This document shows, in pieces, positions 1 to 10,920 of a stretch of DNA of 64,000 nt. The notes below the pieces were generated by a model, which did not search any database, was not told the origin of the DNA, and was given only the letters and a program-made list of their open reading frames with translations. Source of the DNA: Wurfbainia villosa (taxonomy: Eukaryota > Streptophyta > Magnoliopsida > Zingiberales > Zingiberaceae); NCBI GenBank assembly GCA_025175895.1, contig CM045993.1:54688621-54752620 (forward strand), in the 5' to 3' direction. A program made the translations under genes and the position numbers. Within the stretch, counting starts at the first letter, position 1. The number at the start of each line of letters is the position of its first letter.

Positions 1-2
1 TA

Positions 3-1553
3 GACTCATTTGATTTTGAATCATATGAGACATGCAAGTCTTGCCTTCTAGGCAAAATGACCAAGACTCCCTTTAGTGGACACAGTGAGAGAGCAACAGA
101 CTTGTTAGGACTTATACATAGTGATGTATGTGGCCCTTTCAATGTTGCTGCTAGAGGTGATTATCAGTACTTCATTACATTTATTGATAACTTCAGTAGA
201 TATAGTTATGTGTATCTGATGACACATAAGTCAGAATCCTTTGAAAAGTTCAAAGAATTCAAGAATGAAGTACAAAACCAACTTGGCAAGAGTATTAAGA
301 TACTTCGATCAAATCGAGGTGGTGAATACCTTAGCCATGAGTTTCATGACTATCTAGCTAAGTGTGGGATTCTATCCCAACTCACTCCTCCTGGAACACC
401 ACAGTGGAATGGTGTATCTGAAAGGAGGAATCGTACCCTATTAGATATGGTACGATCTATGATGAGTCACATAGATCTTCCTATATCCTTTTGGGGATAT
501 GCTCTAGACACAGCAGCCTTCACACTTAACTGTGTACCATTCAAAGTTGTGATAAAGACACCATATACGATATAGACAGGGAAAAATCCCAAGATGTCTT
601 TCATGAGGATTTGGGGTTGTGAGACTTACATTCGACGTCAAGTCTCAGACAAACTGGGACCCAAATTCGATAAGTGCTATTTTGTTGGATATTCCAAGGA
701 AATGAAGGGATATTACTTCTACATTCCCAGTCAGCACAAAATGTTTGTGGCAAAGATTGGGGTATTTCTAGAAAGGGACTTTGTTTCTAGAAAAACTAGT
801 GGGAGTATGTTCAATCTTGAAGAAATTCAAGATATGGACCATAGCACTGAGGCCAAGATGGAGGTTGAACAGGAACCACAAAGTGTTGTGGGTGATAAGA
901 TTGTTGCACAAAGAGTTGTAGAACAACAACCTATTCAGATAGACCTACCTCTTCGTAGGTTTGATAGGGTACATCGTCAGCCTGAGAGATACTCATTTCT
1001 CTTGTCTGACCATGATGACGTTATGCTCATTGAGAATGAGCCTACCTCCTATCACGAACCTGTGATGAGCCCAGATTCTGAGAAATGGCTAGAGGCCATG
1101 AGATCGAAGATGAAATCCATGTACACCAACAAAGTATGGACTTTGGTTGATCCACCTGAAGGCGTCAAACCCATTGGGTGTAAGTGGGTCTTTAAGAGAA
1201 AGACTGACATGAATGGACTTATGCATACCTATAAGGGTCGATTGGTGGCTAAAGGTTTCAAGCAAATTCATTGTATTGACTATGATGAAACTTTTTCTCC
1301 AGTGGCGATGTTTAAGTCCATTCGGATCATGTTTGCTATTGCAGCATACCACGATTATGAGATCTGGCAGATGGATGTCAAAACTACATTTTTGAATGGA
1401 AACTTGCTCGAGGATGTGCACATGACACATCTTGAGGGTTTTGTAGATCCACAGTATACTGGCAAAGTATGCAAGATGCAAAGAATGAAGATGAACCCTG
1501 TGTCTATAAGAGGGTTAATGGAAACACAGTTGTCTTCCTTGTATTGTATGTAG
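3..1553 (+). pseudogene. Copia A1 integrase and N-terminal reverse transcriptase, broken
   Basis: This is one reading frame with an in-frame TAG at 573-575. It starts within the integrase zinc region (CKSC pair) and shows the catalytic core with HSDVCGP and the NGVSERRNRT glutamate motif. The second catalytic region reads RSNRGGEY instead of RSDRGGEY, so that aspartate is lost. The integrase tail (FVGYS) and N-terminal RT follow, including KWVFKRK and WQMDVKTTFLNG. A deletion of roughly 80 bp near 1484, relative to A2, removes the YGLKQASRSWN region and shifts the frame. The product would cut and join cDNA ends and copy element RNA, but this copy cannot. Confidence 0.9.
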
Positions 1554-2530
1554 ATGACATACTACTCATTGGGAATGACATCCCTTCGCTATAGTCTGTG
1601 AAGACTTGGCTGGGGACGTGCTTCTCAATGAAGGACTTAAGTGAAGCGGCTTGTATTCTAGGCATCAAGATCTATAGAAATAGATCTAAGAGATTGCTTA
1701 GCCTAAGTCAGAGTAAATATATTGACACGGTATTACTACGGTTTGCCATGCAGAATTCCAAGAAGGGACTTTTGCCGATGTCACATGGTGTGAGTCTTTC
1801 GAAGACTCAAAGTCCCTTTTCTAGAGAGGAGAGAGACCGCATAGATAAGATCCCTTATGCATCGGCCATAGGATCTATAATGTACGCCATGCTATGTACT
1901 CGTCCTGATGTCTTCTATGCTTTGAGCATGACGAGTAGATACCAGTCAGATCCAGGTGAGCGTCACTGGATAGCAGTCAAGAATATTCTTAAGTACTTGA
2001 GAAGGACTAAAGAATATTTCTTGATATTTGGAGGGGATGAGGAGCTAGCTGTAAAGGGTTACAGCGATGCCAGCTTCCAAACTAACCAGGATGATTATAG
2101 ATCGCAGTCAGGGTTCATGTTTTGCTTGAATGGTGGTGCTGTGAGCTGGAAGAGTTCGAAGCAGAACACAGTTGTTGATTCTACAATAGAGGTCGAGTAT
2201 ATTGCTACATCAGAGGAAGTAAAGGAGGCAATTTAGATCCGCAAGTTCATTACTGAGCTTGGGGTGGTTCCTAGCATAGCAGACCCTATAGAGCTCTATT
2301 GTGACAACAATGGAGCGATTGCGCAGGCTAAAGAACCTCACTCACACCAATAGACTAAACACATACTACGGTTCTTCCATCTCATTCGAGAGATTATCAA
2401 TAGAGGAGATGTGAAGATTTACAGAGTACCCATAGAGACTAACGTCGCAGATCCCTTGACCAAGGCTTTGGCACATAAAAAGCATGATGGTCATGCTAGG
2501 CTATTAGGTATTAGATACTATAGTGATTGA
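1523..2530 (+). pseudogene. Copia A1 RT palm to RNase H, broken
   Basis: After the deletion near 1484, reading resumes in another frame at YVDDILLIGND, the RT catalytic palm motif (1547-1558). There is a TAG at 1592-1594 where A2 has CAG. The thumb/connection follows (MLCTRPDV, SRYQSDPG, ILKYLRRTKE), then RNase H with YSDASFQ, the EVEYIA glutamate, and after a further TAG at 2234-2236 the YCDNNGAIAQAKEP motif. The tail ADPLTKAL precedes the polypurine tract. The 2234 stop probably replaces a conserved TGG. Clearly non-functional. Confidence 0.88.
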
Positions 2531-2540
2531 CACTAGTACT

Positions 2541-2550
2541 AGTGGAAGAT
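2541..2550 (+). promoter_or_regulatory. A1 polypurine tract
   Basis: The purine-rich AGTGGAAGAT abuts the LTR start TGTTAGTG. This is the plus-strand primer position of an LTR element. A2 has AGTGGGAGAT at the same place on the minus strand. Confidence 0.8.
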
Positions 2551-4364
2551 TGTTAGTGAAAGCCCTAGAGTCAATCATGTGATGATTGTTGTATGGACTT
2601 TGTTGTATCATATTCCTATATTTATAAAGGCATTTCTTTGTGGTTATTATACTTACTTGTATTGGTGCCAAATAACTAAGTATGATAACGTTCTTGAGTA
2701 GAAGGTTCTTATCTATATCAATCGATTGGTTGAATCAATAATGAGATGATATAGAGAACACTACTCTTAATCATTCCTAGTCAAGTATTAACATTCAGGG
2801 ACAATGTTAATGCGAAGATACTAGCATGTAGGCCAACTCGATGACTTGATATCACAAGTCATGGATATGAGATATCAAGTTGACACATGGGTATGCATTG
2901 GAGAATGTATATTGAATGACCCGCCATGAGAAAGTATCATGGATTGTTATATGAGTGTCATATACTTTCTCATGTGACTATTAGTATGACTATTAGTCCT
3001 TGAACCTGAAGTCACCATGGTTCCCTACATAAGGAGTTGCATACTTTGGCTTCGTCAAACGTCACCCGTAAATGGGTGGACTATAAAGGCGATTACTGGG
3101 TACGTAACAAATTATGCGGAGGGATGTGAGTGATATAGATAGGATCTATCCCTCCTATATGATGGGAGTGACATCATGATTCTTGATAGAGTGAGACCAC
3201 TAAGTGCATGGTCATGCCCAAATGAGTCAATATGAGATATTGAGCTCATTTGATTAGAGTGAGTCTACTTGGAGTTCAAGATATAGATTGAACAGAGGAT
3301 GACACGGTCTATGCCTCAATTGGTCAATCTAGATGTCAAGGATAAAGGGACATTATCACATATTGTGGGAGTCACAATTAGTAGTCACAAAGGTGATGTT
3401 GGATCTCAACATTCTTATAACTTGGGTAGCAATGATGTGTTGCTAGATACCGCTCATTGCTTATGTTTCTAAATCGGTTTAGGAACATTGCTAACGTTAC
3501 AAGAACCTATAGGGTCACACACAAAGGGAAATTAGATGAAGATTAGGTTCATATGATGGACTATGAGGATTAGGTTCATGTGATGAACCTAATTGGATTA
3601 AGAGTAATCCAAATTAGACTAATTGAGTTGGACTCAATTTGATTCAAGTGTTGAATGAGTCTAATTTAGATTTGATTCATTGAGTAAATTTAAACTAATG
3701 AATAGAGATTCAATAAATTAAATTGACTTAAATAAAATGGTTGGATTTGATCAACCATGGGAGATAAGAAGTCAAGTTTGACTTGACTTGAAAGGGAAGA
3801 TGAAAGGTTAAGTTTGACATGACCAAATGCCACGTCATGGTGACTTGGCATGGGTCGGCCAATGATGATGTTCCACATCATCATGGACACATCATGGGGT
3901 GCCACCTCATGAGGGAGACCAAGAGCCATGGCTCTTGGTATTACATGCATGTAACTCCTATGAAGTGGCCGGCCACTTATGTTGGTGCATTAGTGTGAAG
4001 TTAAGTGGATGAACTTCATCTTCTTCCTCCTCTCTTCTCAAGCTTTTCTCCCTAATCCTCCATTTCCATGGACTTCATGAGTGCTAGCACACTCTAGGTT
4101 GTCTTCTCCACCTATTGCTCGTGTGGATACTTGTAGAGGAGTGTACACTTGACACTCAAGTTTCAGCAAGTCATTTGGACGAGCAGGATAAGCAAAGGGC
4201 ATCGCATCAAGGGTAAAGCTCTTCACATGTAGATCTAAAGTAGATCTAAGGTTTTTTTTAAAACACGTACATGTATATTTTGTTATTCTTCGCACGGATT
4301 CGTGGCCAACTTTCGAGGTTTTCGCAACGCAAAAAGCCATTTTTGCGGCTCGGATAGTCCAACA
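2551..4364 (+). repeat. A1 3' LTR (1814 bp)
   Basis: Begins TGTTAGTGAAAGCCC and ends GGATAGTCCAACA, so it has the TG...CA ends with inverted TGTT/AACA. It is homologous over its whole length to the two A2 LTRs at 23722-25521 and 31008-32808 (reverse strand). A TATA-like ATATTTATAAAGG lies at about 2620-2634, close to the 5' end. The LTR supplies promoter and polyadenylation signals for the element. It contains no protein gene; open frames inside it are chance. Confidence 0.93.
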
Positions 4365-4842
4365 ATTATAAATACCTCATGAAGCCTAGATCTATATAAG
4401 ATATTGGAGAGGTTTCGGTGGCATAAGAGGTTGGGCTAGCTTAGCGTTAGAGAGGTTGGATGGCAACAATTTGGAGGCTAGGGTTTTGGTTTGTCCAATT
4501 CATTAGGGCCGACAGCAACACAAGAAGGAGGCTAGGGTTTTGTTCTTTCTCTCCCTCTCTTGGTCGGCACCACCCTCATCTTCTCCATCTTTTATAGCCG
4601 ACGCTTCCTCCACCTCTCTAAGAGCTGATGGCAACAAAGGTTAGAGTGCCTTCTTCCTTTGTCTTGGCCGGTTCATCAACTCCCTCTCCTTTGGCCAGCG
4701 GCAACAACCAAGCAAGGAGGCTTGGTGGTTGGCAATAGATAGGAGAAGAAGGGAGAATATTCTTCCCTTTGTTCGGAGCGAGCAAGGAAAGGAAGATACG
4801 AGATCTAGGAGGCTTCGACTCTTGGAAGATCGTCGCCCACAC
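4365..4842 (+). repeat. D1 LTR fragment, left of C1
   Basis: The sequence from CCTCATGAAGCCTAGAT onward matches the central and 3' parts of the family C/D LTRs in plus orientation. It runs to the phrase GATCGTCGCCCACAC, which also occurs uninterrupted in the solo LTR at about 16475-16489. It includes GGCTAGGGTTTTG repeats and low-complexity CTC runs. It is interrupted on the left by A1 and on the right by C1. No coding potential. Confidence 0.82.
4838..4842. repeat. Target site duplication of C1 (left)
   Basis: CACAC immediately before the C1 LTR. It is repeated at 14080-14084 after the other LTR. The unoccupied site, a single CACAC, is preserved at 16485-16489 in the solo LTR. Confidence 0.93.
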
Positions 4843-6933
4843 TGATGGCATGCTCGGAGGCTCATCGGCTCCCATGTCCCCGGATTAAAATTTTCACTAA
4901 TGAAAACTAATCCGGATGGGATGAGTTTCCTAAGCTCAACCAATTCGTCATCGTGCTAACGACTTGAGCGATCGCTTGAACAAACTAGTTGTTCAAGCAA
5001 CAAAACTCTTCTAATCAGTATGCAAAGAGACGCATATAGATCACGGCTTTCTAGCAATACGCAACTGGAAGGGTCCATGATCATACAAATACATATGGAT
5101 GTAGACATGTATAATCAACACATACAAACATATTAATAAGAACATGCAAAGATCAATAATAAAACTTGTAAAACTTTTATACCTCTCGATCTTCTATCGT
5201 ATGTCCTAACCTCCTTGTAGACTTCGTGTGGGCGAAGATCCTCCACAAGTTGAAGCTTCCTAGATCTTCTTTAATCAAAAGAAAGAAGAACTCTCCTTCC
5301 CTTCTTGCTTGAGCCAACCACCAAGCCACAAAAGCTTGTTGCCGCCGACCCCAAGAAAAGAGAGAACAAGATGGCCGACCAAGGAACCAAACAAGAGAAC
5401 AATCCCTAGCTCCTAGTGCCGCTGGCCAAGAGGAAAAGGATGAGATAAAGACCGGCCAAAGGAGAGCAATAGAAGACCCTACAACCCCTTTGTGCCGCCG
5501 ACCCTAGAGGGAGTGAAGAGGAGAAGATCCTTAGGAAGAAAGCTTAGGGTTTCTTATATCTTTGTGCCGCCAACCACAAGGGGATAGAGAGGCCAGAACA
5601 AAGAAACCTAAACCCTAATTCTTGATTCTCATCGTGCCGCCTCCTTAGCCTCCCTTTTTTAGAACTTAGGAGAAAGTTGGTTATTGATGAGGTGGCCAAA
5701 AAATTAGGAACTAATTCCTAATTATTCTTGCCGCCCAAGGTAGTAAGGAATTAGTAAAAAAAATTTTCTACCTCCTCTAATCTTGCCGCCCAAGGTGGCA
5801 TAGAATTTTTTTTTTTTTTTTACCAATTCTAATCTTGAAAAAATTTTTTTAACTAATTCAAATCTTGCCGCCTAAGATGGAATAGAATTAGGAAATAATT
5901 TTTTTTTTTATCAATCTTTAAACTTGCCGCCCACTTCATCCAACCTCTCCTCTCCCTTTCCTTTCCTTTCCCTCCCCTTTCCTTTCCCTCCCCTTTCTTT
6001 TCCTTTTATTCTTATATCTAGGCTTCATGAGGATTATATTAGGCTACGATAGGGACCATGAGGAGGAGTTGGATCTTGGCCACCCGATGGATCGGAACCA
6101 CACAAACTTGATCCATCAATGATGTTCCATTCCACTAGAGGATCATCATTGAATTACTTCACCAACCCCCATAAATTAATATGGGCTCCATACATTATTT
6201 GTACATCCATCTCCCCATGTTTAAGATATCGAATGTCCGTCAATTAATTGATTTACTGATCATCAATCAATTAACATCTAACTCCTCGAGTAGTACCACT
6301 CAACCTTATCATCATGTTGACTAAGTCAACCTGCAGGGTTTACATGATGAACCTTATGAGCTCCTCAAGGGGACATCATCAACCTAATATATAGGACACG
6401 GTTTCCTCCTATAATTAACGGCACGCCATGTAAATAATATCATTTCCCAACTTACCGGGCATATTGATTTAATCCATTTAAATCTCACCCTTTGGTAAAT
6501 CAAAGAAATAAATACTAAGTACATGTGCCCATTATTATATCGGGATTAAGAGCATGTACAACATAATATCCGAGTTCCGATTCAATTATGTAGTCAGCAA
6601 TAAATTGAATCACCTCTATGTCGGTCCTACTCAATACAACTAAGTGTACTAGTGTAACTCTATGTTCAAGACAAACCAATAACAAGCTACACTACAACCA
6701 TGCCAATGGTTTATCCAAAACCATCTTGGTTGTGAGCCTCTACTTATATTCTACAAGGGACTGATAACATGATCTTCTGTGCCACACCAAGTACCATGTT
6801 ATCTACAATGTAAATTATTAGACAATATGAACACATATAATAAATATAAAGTGCAAACAATGATCATGTGATTCTTATTTCAAAATAAAAATGTTCATAC
6901 AAAAGAGCTAGGTTTTCAGTATACATCCCAACA
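4843..6933 (-). repeat. C1 3' LTR (2091 bp)
   Basis: On the element strand it begins TGTTGGGATGTATACTG and ends GCATGCCATCA. It aligns along its length with 11991-14079 apart from scattered substitutions and one block at about 5015-5070 where the two LTRs do not resemble each other. It holds a C/T-rich tract near 5940-6010 and imperfect repeats at 5725-5935. No genes. Confidence 0.94.
5725..5935 (-). repeat. Imperfect repeats inside C1 LTR
   Basis: The plus-strand motif CTTGCCGCCCAAGGT recurs four times with decay (near 5728, 5782, 5864 and 5923), separated by T-rich and AATTAGGAA-type spacers. The other C1 LTR has the same array near 12875-13080. The solo LTR and the C3 LTR carry a different array at the corresponding place. 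Confidence 0.75.
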
Positions 6934-6944
6934 ATCTCCCACTT
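6934..6944 (-). promoter_or_regulatory. C1 polypurine tract
   Basis: On the minus strand AAGTGGGAGAT directly precedes the 3' LTR. It is the same as the tract of C4 at 61893-61903. Confidence 0.85.
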
Positions 6945-7155
6945 ATACTAAAAGACTACGTTGTCATCACATTGCCATACATCTGATCCCCATGTTCTCC
7001 ACATGCCTATCAAATGCTTTCGCTGGAAGGGCCTTAGTGAATGGATTCGCCAGGTTATCCTCTGATGCAATCTTGGCGACAACTACTTCTCCTCGCTTTA
7101 CGATCTCTCGTATCAAGTGGTACTTGGGCTCTATGTGTTTACTCGCCTTATGGGC

Positions 7156-8868
7156 TCATGGTTCCTTCGAGTTTGCAACTGCACCACTGTTATCACAATA
7201 AATTGTGATAGTTCTGGGCAAACCAGGAATCACATCCAAGTCTATCAAGAAGTTCCTGAGCCATACAACTTCCTTGGCTGCCTCAGAGGCTGCCACATAC
7301 TCAGCTTCCATGGTAGAGTCCGCCACGCATTTCTGCTTGACACTCCTCCATACTATGGCTCCACCTCCAAAAGTAAACACAAACCCTGAGGTAGACTTAC
7401 TGTTGTCCCTATCTGATTGGAAATTAGAATCCGTGTAACCCACAGGGACTAATTGATCTGCCCGGTAAACCAACATATAATCCCTAGTCCTTCTCAGGTA
7501 CTTCAATATATGCTTTACCGTAGTCCAATGTCCCTGTCCAGGATTACTCTGATATCTGCTAACCATGCCCATGGCAAAGAAGATATCTGGTCTCGTACAT
7601 AGCATAGCATACATGAGGCTTCCTATTGCCGAAGCATAAGGAACCACCTTCATCTCCTCTATCTCCTTCGATGTTTTGGGGCACATCTCCTTAGATAAAG
7701 GTACTCCATGCCTAAAAGGTAGAAAACCTTTCTTGGAGTTCTGCATGCTAAAACGAGCAAGGATAGTGTCAATGTATGAAGCTTGAGATAAGCACAACAT
7801 CCTTTTCTTGCGATCCCTTATCACCTTGATCCCAAGGATGTGTCCCACTTCTCCCAAGTCCTTCATATCAAACTGTTTGGACAACCATACCCTTACGTCT
7901 GATAACACTCTGATATTGTTGCCAACTAACAAAATGTCATCTACGTATAATACAAGAAATACCACTATGTTTCTATCACATCTCTTGTATACACAAGGCT
8001 CATCCGGACTTTGAATAAATCCATATGACTGGATTACCTCATCAAAGCGGATGTTCCAAGATCTAGAAGCTTGCTTCAATCCATAAATGGACCGATTAAG
8101 CTTACACACAAGATGCTCTTTGCCCTTTGCAATGAATCCCTCAGGTTGCTTCATATAGATGTTTTCCTCAAGACTTCCGTTAAGGAAAGCTGTCTTGACA
8201 TCCATCTGCCAAATCTCATAATCCTCATGAGCAACAATAGATAAGAGAATTTGGATAGAATTAAGCATAGCTACCGGTGAAAAGGTCTCCTCATAATCGA
8301 TATCCTCTTTCTGAGTATACCCTTTCGCAACAAGCCTAGCTTTGAAGGTCTCAACCTTCCCGTCTACTCCTCTCTTTCCCTTGTAGATCCACTTGCATCC
8401 AATGGCTTTCACACCATCGGGTGGTTCTACTAGCTCCCAAACATGATTAGAATCCATAGATTCTATCTCTGAATTCATCGCTCTTTGCCAAGATACCGCA
8501 TCTCTATCTTGGAGTGCCTCGTCATATGTCCAGGGATCAGGTTCATGTTTACCAGGGACTAAGTCCGAAGACTCTCCCAAGAACATGAATCTCACAGGTT
8601 GTTTAACAACCCTCCCACTATGACGAGGTGCCTCCTGTGTATGCTCTGTGACACGCGGTGCAGTGACTTGTGGTATTTCCTCTTGTACCGGTGGTACTGA
8701 AGTCGGGACTTCCCCTGTCAACTCCTCAAGAACAATCCTACTCGTGGTCTTGTGGTTCATCACATAGTCCTCCTCTAGAAATCTGGCATTCGTACTCACG
8801 ATCACCTTCTGATCTCTAGGACTATAGAACAAACCACCCTTCGTTCCCTTAGGGTAGCCAACAAACAA
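7156..8868 (-). CDS. Copia C1 reverse transcriptase-RNase H (570 aa, partial)
   Basis: This is the longest intact pol frame of the C family here. In order it shows the integrase tail (FVGYPKGTKGG) and a linker rich in E, P and T. RT follows, with KWIYKGKRG, WQMDVKTAFLNG and the catalytic YVDDILLVGNN. RNase H follows, with YTDSNFQSD, the STMEAEYVAAS glutamate and IYCDNSGAVANSKEP. It ends at TGA (7156-7158) where C3 has CGA, so the last part of RNase H is cut off. The displayed start is only the first methionine after a frameshift; the natural product is part of a gag-pol polyprotein. It would copy element RNA to DNA and degrade the RNA strand. Confidence 0.93.
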   Translation of the reverse strand: MFVGYPKGTKGGLFYSPRDQKVIVSTNARFLEEDYVMNHKTTSRIVLEELTGEVPTSVPPVQEEIPQVTAPRVTEHTQEAPRHSGRVVKQPVRFMFLGESSDLVPGKHEPDPWTYDEALQDRDAVSWQRAMNSEIESMDSNHVWELVEPPDGVKAIGCKWIYKGKRGVDGKVETFKARLVAKGYTQKEDIDYEETFSPVAMLNSIQILLSIVAHEDYEIWQMDVKTAFLNGSLEENIYMKQPEGFIAKGKEHLVCKLNRSIYGLKQASRSWNIRFDEVIQSYGFIQSPDEPCVYKRCDRNIVVFLVLYVDDILLVGNNIRVLSDVRVWLSKQFDMKDLGEVGHILGIKVIRDRKKRMLCLSQASYIDTILARFSMQNSKKGFLPFRHGVPLSKEMCPKTSKEIEEMKVVPYASAIGSLMYAMLCTRPDIFFAMGMVSRYQSNPGQGHWTTVKHILKYLRRTRDYMLVYRADQLVPVGYTDSNFQSDRDNSKSTSGFVFTFGGGAIVWRSVKQKCVADSTMEAEYVAASEAAKEVVWLRNFLIDLDVIPGLPRTITIYCDNSGAVANSKEP

Positions 8869-8951
8869 GCGTATACATGCGATATTCCAACTTAAGATCT
8901 CCCTTCACATGTTTGGACTACCCCAAATCGAATATGTCTTAGACTAGGCTT

Positions 8952-9932
8952 TCACCACCCATAATTCGGGGAGTAGAAGTGCATCGACTTAGATGGAACC
9001 AAGTTCAGAATGTGTGCTGCCGTTTCCAGAGCAAACCCCCAGAACGAATCAGGTAACTCAGAATAACTCATCATCGATCTGACCATCTCCATAAGAGTCC
9101 TATTCCTTCGCTCCGCCACACCATTCTGCTGGGGTGTGCCAAGTGGTGACAATTGGGATTGAATCCCAGTCTCTGATAAGTAACTCCTAAACTCTCCCAA
9201 GAGGTACTCGCCACCATGATCAGATCGTAGTGTCTTGATACTTTTACCTTGACGATTCTCCACATCAGCCTTGAATTCTTTGAACCTTTCAAAGCATTCA
9301 GACTTGCGGCGCATCAAGTAAATGTATTCATACCTTGAATAATCGTCTATAAAAGAGACAAAGTATTCAAAGCCACCTCTAGCCTGGATAGACATAGGAC
9401 CGCACAAATCAGAATGAACCAATTCCAATACATCTTTGGCTCTATACCCCTTAGCCTTAAAAGGCCTCTTGGTCATCTTACCTTCCAAGCAAGACTCGCA
9501 GGTTGGGAGATCTTCCACCACTAATAAACCCAAGGGTCCATCAGCTATCAACCTTTGAATTCTACTCAGGTTAATATGACCAAGTCTTAGGTGCCAAAGA
9601 TATGTCTGGTTCATTTTCGAAGGTTCTTTTCTCTTATTAGACTTAGAAGATGAGTTATTCACTTCTATATGCATCGTGGGAGTTTTCGGTTCAAGAGTGT
9701 ACAAATTGCCAACCAATGTACTAGAACAGATAATCTCCCTATTCCTTTTTATAACAACTTTGTCATTAAAAGAAACAGAATATCCATCCAGAAACAATTT
9801 AGAAACTGAAATTAGATTCTTTCTAAAAGTAGGTACATAAAGACAATTGCTCAAAACCAAAACTTTATTCCTATCAAAAGATAAATAAATGTCTCCCACT
9901 GCAATAGCCACCACCTTTGAAGCATTGCCCAT
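8952..9932 (-). CDS. Copia C1 GAG-pre-integrase and integrase (326 aa, partial)
   Basis: The N-terminal part is the Copia pre-integrase segment (LSFDRNK, FRKNLISVSKL). The zinc-binding HLRLGHIN and CESC follow. The DDE core is complete: LVHSDLCGP, RSDHGGEYL and NGVAERRNRT. The frame breaks after LNLVPSKS, and the tail continues out of frame toward 8868. Upstream, a TAG at 9981-9983 separates it from the protease. The enzyme would insert element DNA. Here it is a fragment of a dead polyprotein. Confidence 0.92.
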   Translation of the reverse strand: MGNASKVVAIAVGDIYLSFDRNKVLVLSNCLYVPTFRKNLISVSKLFLDGYSVSFNDKVVIKRNREIICSSTLVGNLYTLEPKTPTMHIEVNNSSSKSNKRKEPSKMNQTYLWHLRLGHINLSRIQRLIADGPLGLLVVEDLPTCESCLEGKMTKRPFKAKGYRAKDVLELVHSDLCGPMSIQARGGFEYFVSFIDDYSRYEYIYLMRRKSECFERFKEFKADVENRQGKSIKTLRSDHGGEYLLGEFRSYLSETGIQSQLSPLGTPQQNGVAERRNRTLMEMVRSMMSYSELPDSFWGFALETAAHILNLVPSKSMHFYSPNYGW

Positions 9933-9980
9933 GAAGACGGTAATCTCTCCCTCAGCTAGTCATCGGGTTTCCAGGAACCC

Positions 9981-10920
9981 CTACAAAGTATTGCAGACAT
10001 GATCAGTGGCTCCTGTATCTACACACAAGGTACTGGTAGATAACACCGCTAAACATGTTTCAACAACTAAACAAGAAGATATACCTTTGTTCTTTCGGCG
10101 AGGATAGTCCGCCTTCCAATGTCCAGTCTGCTTGCAAGTGAAGCACTTGCCTTTTGGCTTCTTCACTCCTGCCTGAGGTCCTGCTGCCACTTTCTTTGCT
10201 CCACCTTGCTTCTTCTTCTTCTTCCCTTTCGATTTAGAAGTATAAACCTTCTGAGCAACCATGGCTTGAGCGCTTTGATGAAAAAGCCCCTCTGCCGCCT
10301 GGAGTTCTGTCAGAAGCTCTGCCAACGAATAGAACCTCTTGTTCATGTTGTAGTTGAGGCGGAACTGCTCAAAACTCCTAGGCAGAGACTGGAGAATGAT
10401 ATCGACCTGGGTTTCCCCATTGATCTCAGCTCCGAGGACTTCCATCTCATTCAGATGAGCCATCATCTTGAGAACATGGTCCCAGGACTTCCATCTCATT
10501 CAGATGAGCCATCATCTTGAGAACATGGTCCCTGACGGGTGTTCCCTCGATCATGGTGGTTATCATCAAGTTCCTCATAGCCTCCTGTCTAGCCGCCCTA
10601 CTCTGATGTCCGAAAAGTTCCTTGAGATTGAGCATCATGTCATAAGCCGTGGCCATGGCCTGATGCTGATGTTGCAGCACATTTGGCATAGATGTCAAAA
10701 TGTAACACCGCGCCATCTCATCTGCCTTGATCCATTTCTTATAACTCTCTTTCTCCTTTTCATCACAGTCATCGGTGGGCTGAGGAGGACAGACCTCGAA
10801 GAGTACATATTTGTACTCCTCTACAGTTAAGACAATATCCAAATTTCTTTTCCAATTAATATAATTTGTTCCACTAAGTTTATTTTCTTTCAATATCACA
10901 GCAAGTGGGTTGAAAGCCAT
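9981..10920 (-). pseudogene. Copia C1 gag and protease, frameshifted
   Basis: Gag probably starts at 10920 (MAFNPLAVILKENKL). Relatives D1 and C3 have MTFNPL at the same place, and the upstream codons belong to the leader. Copia gag features follow (NWKRNLDIVL, ELFGHQ, LQSLPRSFEQF). A 49-bp tandem duplication at 10435-10532 shifts the frame. The zinc knuckle reads CFTCKQTGHWKADY, so the last cysteine is lost. The protease active site CVDTGATDHV is intact. Reading stops at TAG 9981-9983. Confidence 0.9.
10435..10532 (-). repeat. 49-bp tandem duplication in C1 gag
   Basis: AGGACTTCCATCTCATTC... occurs at 10435-10483 and again without a mismatch at 10484-10532. C3 and D1 have a single copy. A length of 49 is not a multiple of three, so gag is frameshifted. 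The perfect identity suggests it arose late. Confidence 0.93.

Larger units (their letters stand above)
1..4364 (+). mobile_element. Copia LTR retrotransposon A1, 3' part
   Basis: The window opens inside the integrase region of a Copia element. It continues through reverse transcriptase, RNase H, a polypurine tract and a complete 3' LTR. The 5' LTR, gag and protease lie outside the window. The closest relative here is A2 on the opposite strand (23722-32808), which shares the protein sequence and LTR. The LTR ends abruptly at 4364 inside a family-D LTR, so A1 was inserted into that element. The expected 5-bp right target duplication would be ATTAT (4365-4369), but the left flank is not visible. 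The Copia lineage below superfamily level is not assigned. Confidence 0.93.
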
